Assembly: GCA_001725255.1 (NCBI GenBank)
Contig: MEFV01000007.1
Span: forward strand, 1-64,000
DNA from: Comamonas sp. SCN 67-35
GTDB lineage: Bacteria; Pseudomonadota; Gammaproteobacteria; Burkholderiales; Burkholderiaceae_C
DNA length: 64,000 bases
Direction: 5' to 3'
A model generated the notes under the pieces. The model was not told where the DNA came from, ran no database searches, and saw nothing but the letters and a program-made list of their open reading frames with translations. This document shows positions 1 through 8,612 of this stretch, one piece after another (position 1 is the stretch's first letter; every line of letters starts with the position of its first letter). The translations under genes and the position numbers were made by a program.

Positions 1-496
1 CGCAGCGATGCACAATCGAGTGGAAGTTCACTCGACAGGATGCCGACCGAAAGCTGGGACGCCATTACGTTCCGTAATTTACGTGTTGACGTACTAGGTG
101 GCAACGGTCAGCACCCGCTGCAGAGTTGCCGCTCTAAGACCAAGGCTCGCCCAAAGCTAAGCTCGAACATTCCCGTTCACGAGCCGAACATCGTCAGCAG
201 CGACATAAATCTGTCACCCTCCCTACATCCTGCAGACTTCATGGCAAGTGCAGCGTGCAGACCCGAACGACGATCTGGGCCGAAGGTACCAGGGGTCGGA
301 GCCGTATGGCCGCGATTCGACACAAAGCGCAGGGCGCAATTCACAAGCTCGACAGCGAGACGCCGTTCCCACCAAACTTGCCTCAAGGCGCCCCACCCGG
401 CTACGCCATACCCCTCTCCGCTGGGTTCGCACACGCGCTCCACTTCTTCAGAATCAAGCTCAGTACGGATCACCTTGCCCTGCCTGTTGCATCACC
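1..496. other. Stretch without a supported gene, probably inside an integrative element
   Basis: No reading frame here resembles a known family. Overlapping frames are open on both strands, the best being a 98-codon frame on the minus strand (473 to 177, GTG start), but none has a clear ribosome binding site together with a recognisable domain. A perfect inverted repeat, ATTACG-TTC-CGTAAT, lies at 64-78. It overlaps the ATG (65-63) of a minus-strand frame that is still open at the left edge (21 codons seen). That frame could be a real gene cut by the window, with the palindrome as its operator, but this is only a possibility. Confidence 0.3.
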
Positions 497-742
497 ATGA
501 AGAGCCACCCGCCAGAGACTCCCTCGCGACCCATCACCAGCTTTCCTCCTGGCGCGCTGGTGCGCACCTCGGACATCTGCCGAGACCCTCGGCGTGGCTA
601 CGCCGGCATCCTGCCAATCGATCGCAGCACCTGGCACCGCTGGGTCAAATCAGGCAAAGCCCCTGCCGGACGCTGCCTGGCAGGAACTTCGACCCGCGTC
701 TGGGAAATTGAAGTAGTGCGTAGCCTGGGCACTATGCAATGA
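497..742 (+). CDS. AlpA-like small helix-turn-helix regulator
   Basis: This encodes an 81-residue protein of the AlpA/MerR-like winged-helix type that phages and integrative elements use to control integrase expression or excision. The visible core is LVRTSDIC, then LPIDRSTWHRWVKSG, then a Trp-Glu near the end, matching the usual pattern of a recognition helix around S-T-W-x-x-W-V-K-S-G. The ATG at 497 is chosen because the AlpA-like part begins soon after it; the frame is open further upstream, but that part has no resemblance to anything. It converges with the integrase gene, the two 3' ends overlapping by 11 bp, which is unusual and suggests a shared module. Regulation of the neighbouring integrase is inferred, not shown. 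Confidence 0.65.
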   Translation: MKSHPPETPSRPITSFPPGALVRTSDICRDPRRGYAGILPIDRSTWHRWVKSGKAPAGRCLAGTSTRVWEIEVVRSLGTMQ

Positions 743-1940
743 TCGCATCGATACGGTCGGCCAACCACTGCAACGCCTTGCGCCGCTCGTCGGCGAATTC
801 GGCGTGGGTATAGGCCGCCACCACCGAGCTACGCTCCTGGTGCGCCAGCAAGCGTTCCACCACTTCCCGCGCAAAGCCGTTTTCCCGCAGCAGCGTTGCT
901 GCCGTCCCCCGCGTACCGTGAGGTGAAAACTCCGGGACACCGAAATCCAGGCGCTTGATGAAGTGGTTCAAGGTGGCGTCCGAGATCGGCTTGCCCGCTC
1001 CCCCAAAGAAGCGCGTCGGGAAGACATATTCGCCGTGGCCAGTCATTTTTTTCAACTCCCGCAGCAAAATCACCGCCTGTCGTGACAGGTAGACGCGGTG
1101 TGGACTGCGCATCTTCATCCGCACCACCGGGATGTCCCACGTTGCCTCCTTCAGGTCAAATTCCTCCCATTTCGCCAATCGCAGCTCCGATTTGCGCACC
1201 ATGGTCAGCATGAGCAATTTGGCTGCATAAATGGTCACGGCGCCGGCCGTGTGCTGCATGTTCACCTTCTTCCAAAACGCCGCCAACTCCTTCTCCGACA
1301 GATGACGGTGGTGGGTCTTTGGCGGCACCTTGATGACACCCCGAATCGCCACTGCCGGGTTGCTGTCCACCAACAGCTTTCGGATCGCATGGTTGAAGAT
1401 CTGCTGGATGAGTGCCCGGCAGCGATCAGCCGTCGTTGGTACATGCTTGAGCGCCTCTACGATGGCAAGCACATGGGCCGGTTTCACTTCCGCCAGAGCT
1501 TTTTCTCCGATCGTGGGGTTCACGTAGGCATCCAGAAGACGAATGGTCTGACTGCGGTAGCTCTCTGACCGATAAAACAGGGTATCGGCGATCCACTGCT
1601 TGGCAAATGAAGCGAACGAGACTCGAGCCCGATCTTCTGCCTCCCGCTGGGCCTCGGCCTCTCGCGTGAACTTGATCGGATCTACGCCCCTGACCACCAG
1701 CGCGCGCAACTGAGCATGCTTGTCGCGCGCATCGGCAATGCCGATTTCGGGATACGGGCCAATCGTCAACTTGGGGCGGCGGCTGCCAAGCCGATAGCTG
1801 TAGCGCCAAACCTTCGATCCGGTTGCCAGTACCTCGACGTACAACCCTCCACCGTCCGTGAGAACGTAGGGCTTGGCCCTGGGCTTGGCCGCATTGATGA
1901 CCATAGCCCGAAGAGCGTAGTTGACACTGCGATCTGCCAT
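732..1940 (-). CDS. Tyrosine integrase, P4/DUF4102 type
   Basis: This is a 402-residue site-specific recombinase that would insert and excise a genomic island. The N-terminal DUF4102 arm-binding region is visible (YVLTDGGGLYVEV, then LTIGPYPEIGIADAR at about residues 28-75). The catalytic domain contains the box I Arg (MVRKSELRLAKWEEF), the HGTRGTAAT box with His and Arg, the LLAHQ segment, and the nucleophile Tyr in VAAYTHAE near the C-terminus. All catalytic residues appear intact. The ATG at 1940 follows GGAG at a usual distance; in-frame ATG codons further upstream (1952, 2009) fall inside the GGCTCCAT iterons. It starts about 185 bp from the icd stop codon, consistent with an element inserted next to or in the end of icd. 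Confidence 0.9.
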   Translation of the reverse strand: MADRSVNYALRAMVINAAKPRAKPYVLTDGGGLYVEVLATGSKVWRYSYRLGSRRPKLTIGPYPEIGIADARDKHAQLRALVVRGVDPIKFTREAEAQREAEDRARVSFASFAKQWIADTLFYRSESYRSQTIRLLDAYVNPTIGEKALAEVKPAHVLAIVEALKHVPTTADRCRALIQQIFNHAIRKLLVDSNPAVAIRGVIKVPPKTHHRHLSEKELAAFWKKVNMQHTAGAVTIYAAKLLMLTMVRKSELRLAKWEEFDLKEATWDIPVVRMKMRSPHRVYLSRQAVILLRELKKMTGHGEYVFPTRFFGGAGKPISDATLNHFIKRLDFGVPEFSPHGTRGTAATLLRENGFAREVVERLLAHQERSSVVAAYTHAEFADERRKALQWLADRIDAIIA

Positions 1941-1944
1941 AGGT

Positions 1945-2015
1945 GGCTCCATGAAACCAGCGAGAAGCCGCCAGTTTGGCTCCATATTCTGCACCATGGA
2001 GCCATCCATGGAGCC
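1945..2015. repeat. Four GGCTCCAT/ATGGAGCC iterons at the integrase promoter
   Basis: Two copies of GGCTCCAT (1945-1952, 1978-1985) and two of the reverse complement ATGGAGCC (1996-2003, 2008-2015) sit immediately upstream of the integrase start. Short repeats at this place in integrase-carrying elements are usually arm-type binding sites for the integrase or its directionality factor. That role is inferred from position. Confidence 0.55.
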
Positions 2016-2058
2016 ATAAAGCCGCGATACAGTCGGACTTCAAGCAACACCAGACAAC

Positions 2059-2096
2059 AAAAAAGCCCCGAATCCATAGGGAAACAGGGCTTTTTT
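2059..2096 (-). terminator. Rho-independent terminator of icd
   Basis: AAAAAAGCCC and GGGCTTTTTT form the two arms of a hairpin with an 18-nt loop and a T-run on either strand. It lies between the icd stop and the integrase iterons and would stop leftward icd transcripts before they enter the integrase gene. Confidence 0.75.
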
Positions 2097-2125
2097 GCCA
2101 CCGGGAGCACCCGGGTAAAACGCAA

Positions 2126-3385
2126 TTACATGTGATCGATCATCACCCGACCAAAGCCCGAGCAACTGACCTGTGTCGCCCCATCCATGAGACGGGCGAA
2201 ATCGTAGGTCACCTTCTTGCTCTGGATCGCCTTCTCCATCGCGCCGATGATCAGATCCGCGGCCTCCAGCCAGCCCATGTGGCGCAGCATCATCTCGGCG
2301 CTCAGGATCTCCGAGCCGGGATTCACGTAATCCTTGCCTGCGTACTTGGGTGCCGTGCCGTGCGTGGCCTCGAAACAGGCGACGCGGTCGCTCAAGTTGG
2401 CGCCCGGAGCAATACCGATGCCACCCACCTGTGCCGCCAGCGCATCGCTGATGTAGTCACCATTGAGGTTGAGCGTGGCGATCACGCTGTATTCGGCCGG
2501 GCGCAGCAGGATCTGCTGCAGGAAGGCATCCGCAATCACGTCCTTGACGACGATGTCACGCCCCGTCTTCGGGTTTCTGAACTTGCACCACGGCCCGCCA
2601 TCGATCGGTTGCGCTCCGAACTCGCGCTGCGCCAGCGCGTAGCCCCAGTCGCGAAAGCCCCCTTCCGTGTACTTCATGATGTTGCCCTTGTGCACGAGCG
2701 TCACGCTGGGCTTGTCATTGTCGATCGCGTACTGGATGGCCTTGCGCACGAGGCGTTCGGTCCCTTCGGTCGAGACGGGCTTGACCCCTATGCCCGAGGT
2801 CTCGGGAAAGCGGATTTTCGACACCCCCATCTCCTGCACCAGGAAGCGGATGAGCTTCTGCGCCTTTTCGCTCTTCGCTTCCCACTCGATGCCGGCGTAG
2901 ATATCTTCCGAGTTTTCACGGAAGATCACCATGTTGACCTTTTCCGGTGCCTTCACGGGGCTGGGCACGCCCTTGAAATACTGCACCGGCCTCAGGCATA
3001 CGTACAAGTCGAGTTCCTGGCGCAGCGCGACATTGAGCGACCGGATGCCGCCTCCGACCGGCGTGGTGAGCGGCCCCTTGATGGAAACCACATGATCCTT
3101 GAGCGCCACCAGCGTCTCATCGGGCAGCCAGACATCCGGCCCGTACACACGCGTGGCCTTTTCTCCGGCGAAGACTTCCATCCAATGAATCTTGCGCTGG
3201 CCGCCGTAGGCCTTGGCCACCGCGGCATCCACCACCTGGATCATGACGGGCGTGATGTCCGCGCCGGTTCCGTCACCTTCGATGAATGGAATGATGGGCT
3301 CGTCCGGCACATTCAGCGACGTGTCGGCGTTGACGGTGATCTTCTGCCCTTGTTCGGGCACGCGGATATGCTGGTAGGTGCTCAT
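2126..3385 (-). CDS. icd: NADP-dependent isocitrate dehydrogenase
   Basis: This encodes a 419-residue isocitrate dehydrogenase, which oxidises isocitrate to 2-oxoglutarate with CO2 release in the TCA cycle in the cytoplasm. Length and sequence match the homodimeric bacterial NADP enzyme. Visible signatures are [13 protein letters not shown] near the N-terminus, the substrate loop [11 protein letters not shown] with the regulatory Ser, [14 protein letters not shown], the metal/substrate segment [18 protein letters not shown], and the coenzyme region [11 protein letters not shown]. The ATG at 3385 is chosen because the protein starts there with the family N-terminus; an upstream extension would be unconserved. 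The gene is single, with a terminator directly behind it. Its 3' end is a known integration target in enterobacteria (element e14), and an integrase gene does lie beside it here. Confidence 0.97.
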   Translation of the reverse strand: MSTYQHIRVPEQGQKITVNADTSLNVPDEPIIPFIEGDGTGADITPVMIQVVDAAVAKAYGGQRKIHWMEVFAGEKATRVYGPDVWLPDETLVALKDHVVSIKGPLTTPVGGGIRSLNVALRQELDLYVCLRPVQYFKGVPSPVKAPEKVNMVIFRENSEDIYAGIEWEAKSEKAQKLIRFLVQEMGVSKIRFPETSGIGVKPVSTEGTERLVRKAIQYAIDNDKPSVTLVHKGNIMKYTEGGFRDWGYALAQREFGAQPIDGGPWCKFRNPKTGRDIVVKDVIADAFLQQILLRPAEYSVIATLNLNGDYISDALAAQVGGIGIAPGANLSDRVACFEATHGTAPKYAGKDYVNPGSEILSAEMMLRHMGWLEAADLIIGAMEKAIQSKKVTYDFARLMDGATQVSCSGFGRVMIDHM

Positions 3386-3580
3386 GCGCCTGGTTCTCCC
3401 TTCACGGCGAAACGACCCCCGCACGGCATGCACGCACTGCATTGCGCCGAACGCCGGAGCCCATCAAATTCTAGTGATAAAAATACACGTGTCGAGCGTC
3501 AACCACACGGGCCGAGCAGCCGTTGAGCGATGCGCAACGCGGCGTATCGCGCTGCATTTTGCAATCAGGAAATGTCAACC

Positions 3581-3820
3581 ATGAAACAACTGCTCGCTCT
3601 CCTCACCGCCGGCTTCTTCGCCGCTGGAGCCTTCGCACAAGCCCAATCGGCACCGGCTGAACCCGTGGCACCCGCTGCCGCAGTGGCGCCCGCTGCTGCA
3701 CCCGCGCCTGCTGCCGCGGCGCCCCAGGCCAAGGCCAGGAAAACCGCCAAGGCACACAAGAAGGCGACCAACAGGCACGCCAAGCGCCACAGCAAGAAAG
3801 CAGCCAAGACGACGGCCTGA
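3581..3820 (+). CDS. Small exported Ala/Pro- and Lys-rich protein
   Basis: This is a 79-residue protein of unknown function. It starts with a clear Sec signal peptide (MKQLLALLTAGFFAAGAFAQA), followed by an Ala/Pro/Val low-complexity stretch and a very basic tail rich in Lys, Arg and His (KARKTAKAHKKATNRH and onward). The ATG at 3581 is preceded by AGGA at 10 nt; an ATG at 3572 lies too close to that site. A strong terminator follows, so it is probably monocistronic. Basic, histone-like exported proteins of this kind are widespread in Burkholderiales, but no function can be read from the sequence. The low complexity means similarity to other basic proteins would be meaningless. Confidence 0.7.
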   Translation: MKQLLALLTAGFFAAGAFAQAQSAPAEPVAPAAAVAPAAAPAPAAAAPQAKARKTAKAHKKATNRHAKRHSKKAAKTTA

Positions 3821-3857
3821 GCCCCGTGCCGCCCACGGCAACACTGCAACCCCCCAA

Positions 3858-3890
3858 GGCCCGCAAAGTATGATCTTTGCGGGCCTTTTT
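3858..3890 (+). terminator. Rho-independent terminator
   Basis: GGCCCGCAAAG pairs with CTTTGCGGGCC around a short loop and is followed by TTTTT. It ends the small exported-protein gene and lies just before the DUF192 gene. Confidence 0.8.
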
Positions 3891-3902
3891 CATGGACGTG
3901 AG

Positions 3903-4370
3903 ATGCTCCATACCGCATTCCTGCGCCAGCTGATCATCAGCTGCGCCACACTGCTGACCTGCGCCCTGTGCGTTGCACAGGAGGGCGAACCCCAGATGAA
4001 TCTTGCGCGCGTCGAACTGCACGCGGGCATGTACCGGATCACCGCGCAAGTGGCGGCGACGCCGCGCCAGCGCGAGGTCGGCCTGATGTACCGCCAGCAG
4101 ATGCCCGACCATGAAGGCATGCTCTTTGTTTTCGACGTGCCGGGCGTGCAGTGCTTCTGGATGAAAAACACGCAACTTCCGTTAACGGCGGCCTTCATTG
4201 CCGACGACGGCCAGATCGTCAATCTGGCGGACATGCGGCCGCAGACCGAAGACTCGCACTGCTCCGACGAGCCGGTACGCTACGTGCTCGAAATGAACCA
4301 GGGCTGGTTTGCAAAGAGAGGCTTCAAACGCGGCACCCGACTCTCAGGGCCGCCGTTCACGCGCCCCTAG
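3903..4370 (+). CDS. DUF192 family exported protein
   Basis: This is a 155-residue protein with an N-terminal signal sequence (LRQLIISCATLLTCALC) and a DUF192 domain over most of the rest. Typical DUF192 features are visible: TPRQREVGLMYR, then FDVPGVQCFWMKNTQLPL, then a late VLEMNQGWFAKRG. The family is small and periplasmic or archaeal, with no firmly established biochemical role. The ATG at 3903 is preferred over an earlier in-frame ATG at 3870, which lies inside the preceding terminator hairpin. The stop codon directly abuts the stop of the convergent universal stress gene. Function is left open. Confidence 0.85.
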   Translation: MLHTAFLRQLIISCATLLTCALCVAQEGEPQMNLARVELHAGMYRITAQVAATPRQREVGLMYRQQMPDHEGMLFVFDVPGVQCFWMKNTQLPLTAAFIADDGQIVNLADMRPQTEDSHCSDEPVRYVLEMNQGWFAKRGFKRGTRLSGPPFTRP

Positions 4371-4811
4371 TCAGTCACGCACCACAAGCACCGGCACCTT
4401 GACGACGCCCAGCACGCGCTGGGTGACGCTGCCCAGCACCAGCTTTTCAATGCCGCGCCTGCCGTGCGAGCCCATCACGACCAGGTCTGCCCCGGCGCTC
4501 CTGACCGTCTCCAGCACGCCTTCGTGCACGGTGTGCCCCTCGCCCACGATGGTGTCCACCTTGCTCACCCCGGCGCCTTTGACGGCATCACGCGCGGCGT
4601 CCAGCGCCGCATTGGCCTCCGCATTCGCCGCGGTCAGATACTGCGCCTGGCCATAGGCAAAATCCGCGCCCACGCCGGTGAACGGATAGGGATCGATCAC
4701 ATACAGCAGTGTCACCTCGCTGTCGAACACCTTGGCCAGCGCCGACGCACGCGCCACGGCCTTCATCGAAGTTTCCGAACCATCGACGGGAACCAGAATA
4801 TGCTTGAACAT
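4371..4811 (-). CDS. Universal stress protein, UspA family
   Basis: This 146-residue cytoplasmic protein has the single Usp fold. It opens with the classic FKHILVPVDGSETS and carries the ATP-binding pattern G-x2-G-x9-G-S in GSHGRRGIEKLVLGS before a terminal VKVPVLVVRD. Usp proteins help survival under starvation and other stresses; those with this motif bind ATP. The ATG at 4811 has AAAGGAG seven nucleotides upstream, which decides the start. It converges with the DUF192 gene with no spacing. Specific role unknown. Confidence 0.93.
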   Translation of the reverse strand: MFKHILVPVDGSETSMKAVARASALAKVFDSEVTLLYVIDPYPFTGVGADFAYGQAQYLTAANAEANAALDAARDAVKGAGVSKVDTIVGEGHTVHEGVLETVRSAGADLVVMGSHGRRGIEKLVLGSVTQRVLGVVKVPVLVVRD

Positions 4812-4855
4812 GATGCGCTCCTTTCGCGGCGGTGCCGCCGCTGTACCTGCGTCCA

Positions 4856-5617
4856 TTATTGATCATCATCGCCGAGAAAACGACCTCGCCGGCAGGTCAG
4901 CACGAGCGTGTCTCGCCAGCCGAATTCACCCGCAGGCTGGATCGGGGTGGTTTCGTGGATCATGCGCGCGTCATCGAGCAGCATCACCGACCCGGGTTCG
5001 CTCAGGGTAAAACGCTGCCCGGCCGGGCTCGCGGCTTCGAAAATCCGCGTCTCGCCCCCCTTGACCGCTTCACGCCCGATCAGAAACACGGCCACCAGAT
5101 CCACACCGTCGCGGTGCGCGCCTTCCGGCGTCGGGCGGCCCACCCCGCCTTCGGTATCGATGCGGAACTGGTGCGCCTCGACGCACCAGCACGCCTCGGC
5201 GGCGCCTGCGGGCAACAGGGCCGCCTGCGCCGCTGCAGCCACCGCGCGCAGCAGTTGCAGCCACACCGGGCTTGTCACGGTGGCGGCGAGCATGGGCGCA
5301 AACCAGCGCTGCATGCCACCATGCAAGGCGTTGTAGTGCACCGGCTGCCAATGCGCCCGATGTGCCACCTGCCGGACATCGGTGCCCCGCACGACGAAGC
5401 ACGAATGGCGCCGACGCCGATACCGCCCACCATCCTTGAGGTAGTCATCGGGCGGCAGATCATCCCAATCGCCCCGAAAAGCCGTCAGATCGCCCGGCGC
5501 GACGCCTGCCCACGTGGCCGTGTCTCGTGGCGCCAGCACGGCATAGCCACGTTCGCGCAACTGGTGCGCAAGCTCCGCGGGCGGGACATAAGGGGGTGAA
5601 AAACTCGTGAGGGCCAT
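4856..5617 (-). CDS. 2OG-Fe(II) dioxygenase family protein
   Basis: This is a 253-residue protein of the 2OG-Fe dioxygenase type (PF10014-like). The facial triad can be read as HRD in EGAHRDGVDLVAVFL, then the later His in RMIHETTPIQ, with a following Arg (EFGWRDTLVL) that would bind 2-oxoglutarate. Related proteins hydroxylate free amino acids such as isoleucine, but the substrate here cannot be told. The ATG at 5617 is used; an upstream TTG would add only three residues. It lies in the same direction as the universal stress gene and upstream of it with a 44 bp gap, so they could share a transcript. Confidence 0.75.
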   Translation of the reverse strand: MALTSFSPPYVPPAELAHQLRERGYAVLAPRDTATWAGVAPGDLTAFRGDWDDLPPDDYLKDGGRYRRRRHSCFVVRGTDVRQVAHRAHWQPVHYNALHGGMQRWFAPMLAATVTSPVWLQLLRAVAAAAQAALLPAGAAEACWCVEAHQFRIDTEGGVGRPTPEGAHRDGVDLVAVFLIGREAVKGGETRIFEAASPAGQRFTLSEPGSVMLLDDARMIHETTPIQPAGEFGWRDTLVLTCRRGRFLGDDDQ

Positions 5618-5656
5618 GGGCGCCAAGCTTAGCGCCGCCCGATGGCGCGGGCGCCC

Positions 5657-7354
5657 TCACAGCCGTCCGGCATCCTGGGCTTCCTGCAGCGCGCGCCACA
5701 TGACCTTGCCGCTGCCGCTCTTGGGCAGGCTCCGGGCGAATTGGACCTGACGGGGCGCCTTGTACACCGCCATGTGCTCATGGCACCAGGCCAGGATGTC
5801 CTCCTCGCTCACCTCGCCCTCCTTGCCCGAGCGCAGCACCACCACGGCCTTGACCGTCTGCCCGCGGTAATCATCGTGCGCGGCGATCACGCAGACCTCT
5901 TGGATCGCCGGATGGCGGTACATCAGCATCTCGACCTCGGCAGGCCAGACCTTGAAGCCGCTGGCGTTGATCATGCGCTTGAGGCGATCGGTGATGAAGA
6001 AATAGCCCTCCTCGTCCACGCGTCCCAGGTCGCCCGTGCGGAAAAAGCGCTTGCCGTCGAGTTCAAAAAAGGCCGCCTCGGTCGCTTCCGGGTGCTTCCA
6101 GTAACCGTCGAACACCTCGGGGCCGCTGACGACGATCTCGCCCTGCTCGCCCTGGGGCAGCTCCTTCAGGGTCTGGGGATCGACAATGCGCGCATCGGTC
6201 CCCATGAACGGGATGCCCAGGCACTGCTGCTTGGGCCGGTCGGGCGGGTTGCTGTGCGAGGGCGCGGCGGTTTCGGTCAGCCCATAACCCTCGGCGTAGT
6301 GCAGGCCATACTGGTCCTGCAGGCGCTGGGCAACCGCCTGCGGCATGGCGGCACCGCCACCGCCGATGGTTTTCAGGCTCGAGAGGTCGAACTGCGCAAA
6401 GTTGGGACTCGCCATCAGGTCGATGATCATCGTGGGAATGTTGGTCCACGCCGTCACGCGGTAGCGCGAGATGAGGCGCCCCGCCAGTTCCCTGTCCCAG
6501 CGTGGCAGCAGCACCAGCGTGCAGCCCGAGTAGAGCGCCGCATGCATCACGCTGACCATGCCGGTGATGTGAAACATCGGGATCACGCACAGCGCCACGC
6601 CATCGGCCGAGGCCGTGCCCCACATGCTGCTGGCCACGGCGTTGTGCATCAGGGTGCGATGTGGATGCATGCAGCCCTTGGGCAAGCCCGTGGTGCCGCT
6701 GGTGTAGGGCAGCACCGCAAGATCGTCTGGCCCCGCCGTGTGCTCGGGGGCGGTCTCACGGCACGCGAGCGCATCACCCCAGGCGTGCACCTGGCCCCCT
6801 TGCAGCGATGGCAGCGGCCGCGCGGTGCACAGCCAATCCTGCCACGCCGCGGGCATGTCACCGGGCTGCAGCGCCGCCGGGTCGAAGGCATCGGTGTACT
6901 GACTCACCAGCAGGTGAGAGAGCCGCTGGTGCTCAGGCAACAGATCGCTGGCCCGCGCCACTTCGTCCGCCACGTCGCTGGTGGTGATCGCCACGCGCGC
7001 ATCCGCATCCTCGATGTAATGCACGAGCTCCTGCGCGCGGTTCATCGGATTGACGGGGACGACCACGGCGTTGGCGCGCAGGATGGCGAAATGCGCAATC
7101 ACCCACTGCGGACAGTTCTGCATGTCAAGCAGCACGCGATCACCCTTGCGCACGCCCCACGCGGCCAGCTGCGCCGCGAGGCGCTCGGCTTCGTCGTGCA
7201 ACCGGCGGTAGCTGGTTTCGCGCCCCATGAACACCAGCGCCGCCTTGCGCGGATAGCGCCGGGCATTGACAACCACGTTGAACCACAACGAGGTATCGGG
7301 AACCGTGATGGCGTGGGGCAGGCGCGAAGGCCAGAACGCGTGGTGGACTTGCAT
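5657..7354 (-). CDS. AMP-forming acyl-CoA synthetase (fatty-acid type)
   Basis: This is a 565-residue ligase of the ANL superfamily that activates a carboxylic acid with ATP and CoA. It has the P-loop YTSGTTGLPKG, the adenine segment YGLTETAAPS, the FFRTGDLG hinge region, DRLKRMINASGFKVWP, and the C-terminal catalytic Lys in SGKVMWR, so the enzyme looks complete. Overall it resembles medium/long-chain fatty acyl-CoA ligases more than acetyl-CoA synthetase; the true substrate is not visible. The ATG at 7354 has AAGGA upstream at a good distance. It is divergent from the hydroxyacid dehydrogenase, with a 244 bp region between that should hold both promoters. Confidence 0.88.
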   Translation of the reverse strand: MQVHHAFWPSRLPHAITVPDTSLWFNVVVNARRYPRKAALVFMGRETSYRRLHDEAERLAAQLAAWGVRKGDRVLLDMQNCPQWVIAHFAILRANAVVVPVNPMNRAQELVHYIEDADARVAITTSDVADEVARASDLLPEHQRLSHLLVSQYTDAFDPAALQPGDMPAAWQDWLCTARPLPSLQGGQVHAWGDALACRETAPEHTAGPDDLAVLPYTSGTTGLPKGCMHPHRTLMHNAVASSMWGTASADGVALCVIPMFHITGMVSVMHAALYSGCTLVLLPRWDRELAGRLISRYRVTAWTNIPTMIIDLMASPNFAQFDLSSLKTIGGGGAAMPQAVAQRLQDQYGLHYAEGYGLTETAAPSHSNPPDRPKQQCLGIPFMGTDARIVDPQTLKELPQGEQGEIVVSGPEVFDGYWKHPEATEAAFFELDGKRFFRTGDLGRVDEEGYFFITDRLKRMINASGFKVWPAEVEMLMYRHPAIQEVCVIAAHDDYRGQTVKAVVVLRSGKEGEVSEEDILAWCHEHMAVYKAPRQVQFARSLPKSGSGKVMWRALQEAQDAGRL

Positions 7355-7598
7355 GCAGAGCTTCCTTGGAGAGATTCCTTGGTCGTGATACGGCCAGCGT
7401 AGGAAGGAGATGAAGTGCTGACAACGGGGCAAGCCCTCGCCCGCAGTCACGCAGGCGACGCGGCACACCTCGTTACCGCGCGCGATGCGCGACAGGCCCC
7501 ACCATCGACGACAATCAGGGACGGTGGCAACACCGCCAAGACACCCTGTTTAAGAACGTCGCGAGGGCCAACCCAGCGACGTCGACCAATTGCCTGCA

Positions 7599-8606
7599 AT
7601 GAACATCGTCATCCTGGACGACTACCAGGACACCGTGCGCAAACTGCGCTGCGCGGAGCGTCTGGCATCCTTTTCCGCCAAGGTCTACACCAACACGGTC
7701 AAGGGCCTGGGCCAGCTTTCGGTGCGGCTGCGCGATGCCGACATCATCGTCCTGATCCGCGAGCGCACGCCCATCACGCGCCAGCTCATCGAAAAGCTGC
7801 CCCGGCTGAAATTCATCGCGCAGACGGGCCGCACCGGCGCGCACATCGACCTGGGCGCCTGCACCGAGCGTGGCATCGCGGTGGCCGAGGGCACCACCTC
7901 GCCCGTCGCACCGGCGGAGCTGACCTGGGCGCTGATGATGACCGCGATGCGGCGCCTGCCGCATTACATCGCCAATCTCAAGCACGGCGCCTGGCAGCAG
8001 GCCGGGCTGCGCGCCGCGTCCATGCCGCCGAATTTCGGCGTCGGGCAGGTGCTCAGGGGCCGCACGCTCGGCATCTGGGGCTACGGGCAGATCGGGCAGA
8101 TCGTGGCCGGTTACGGGCGCGCATTCGGCATGAACGTGCGTATCTGGGGCAGCGAGGCCTCGCGCACCAAGGCCCTGGCCGATGGCTACCAGGCAGCCAA
8201 CACGCGTGCCGAATTCTTCGAGCAATGCGACGTGATCTCGCTGCATCTTCGCCTGGCGGAGGGCACGCACCACCTCATCACGCTCGAAGACCTCTCGCTG
8301 ATGAAAACCACGGCGCTGCTGGTCAACACCTCGCGTGCCGAGCTGCTCGAACCCGACGCCCTGATCGCCGCGCTCAATCGCGGACGTCCCGGCATGGCGG
8401 CCATCGATGTGTTCGAAAGCGAGCCCATCCTGCAGGGCCATGCGCTGCTCAGGCTCGAGAACTGCGTCTGCACCCCGCACATCGGCTACGTGGAGCAGGA
8501 CAACTACGAGCTGTACTTTGGCGCCGCCTTCGACAACGTCATCAATTACATGAAGGGCACGCCGACCAACATCGTCAACCCCGGCGCACTGCAGATGCGC
8601 CGCTGA
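7599..8606 (+). CDS. D-2-hydroxyacid dehydrogenase family protein
   Basis: This 335-residue NAD-dependent oxidoreductase belongs to the D-isomer-specific 2-hydroxyacid dehydrogenase family (phosphoglycerate dehydrogenase, glyoxylate reductase). The Rossmann motif reads LGIWGYGQIGQIV at about residue 160. The catalytic set is present as Arg in NTSRAEL, Glu in VFESEPI and His in TPHIGYV. The ATG at 7599 is preferred over a TTG three codons earlier because the protein then starts with the family strand NIVILDDYQ. It is followed after 6 bp by mnmC, so the two are probably co-transcribed. Its substrate cannot be assigned. Confidence 0.88.
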   Translation: MNIVILDDYQDTVRKLRCAERLASFSAKVYTNTVKGLGQLSVRLRDADIIVLIRERTPITRQLIEKLPRLKFIAQTGRTGAHIDLGACTERGIAVAEGTTSPVAPAELTWALMMTAMRRLPHYIANLKHGAWQQAGLRAASMPPNFGVGQVLRGRTLGIWGYGQIGQIVAGYGRAFGMNVRIWGSEASRTKALADGYQAANTRAEFFEQCDVISLHLRLAEGTHHLITLEDLSLMKTTALLVNTSRAELLEPDALIAALNRGRPGMAAIDVFESEPILQGHALLRLENCVCTPHIGYVEQDNYELYFGAAFDNVINYMKGTPTNIVNPGALQMRR

Positions 8607-8612
8607 GCAGGC

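Noticed and set aside
40..711. A 223-codon + frame at the left edge
   Set aside because: No recognisable domain, no ribosome site, and it overlaps the better supported AlpA-like gene.
5642..7402. Long + strand frame opposite the acyl-CoA synthetase
   Set aside because: The minus strand has all ANL motifs; the + strand text is a compositional shadow.
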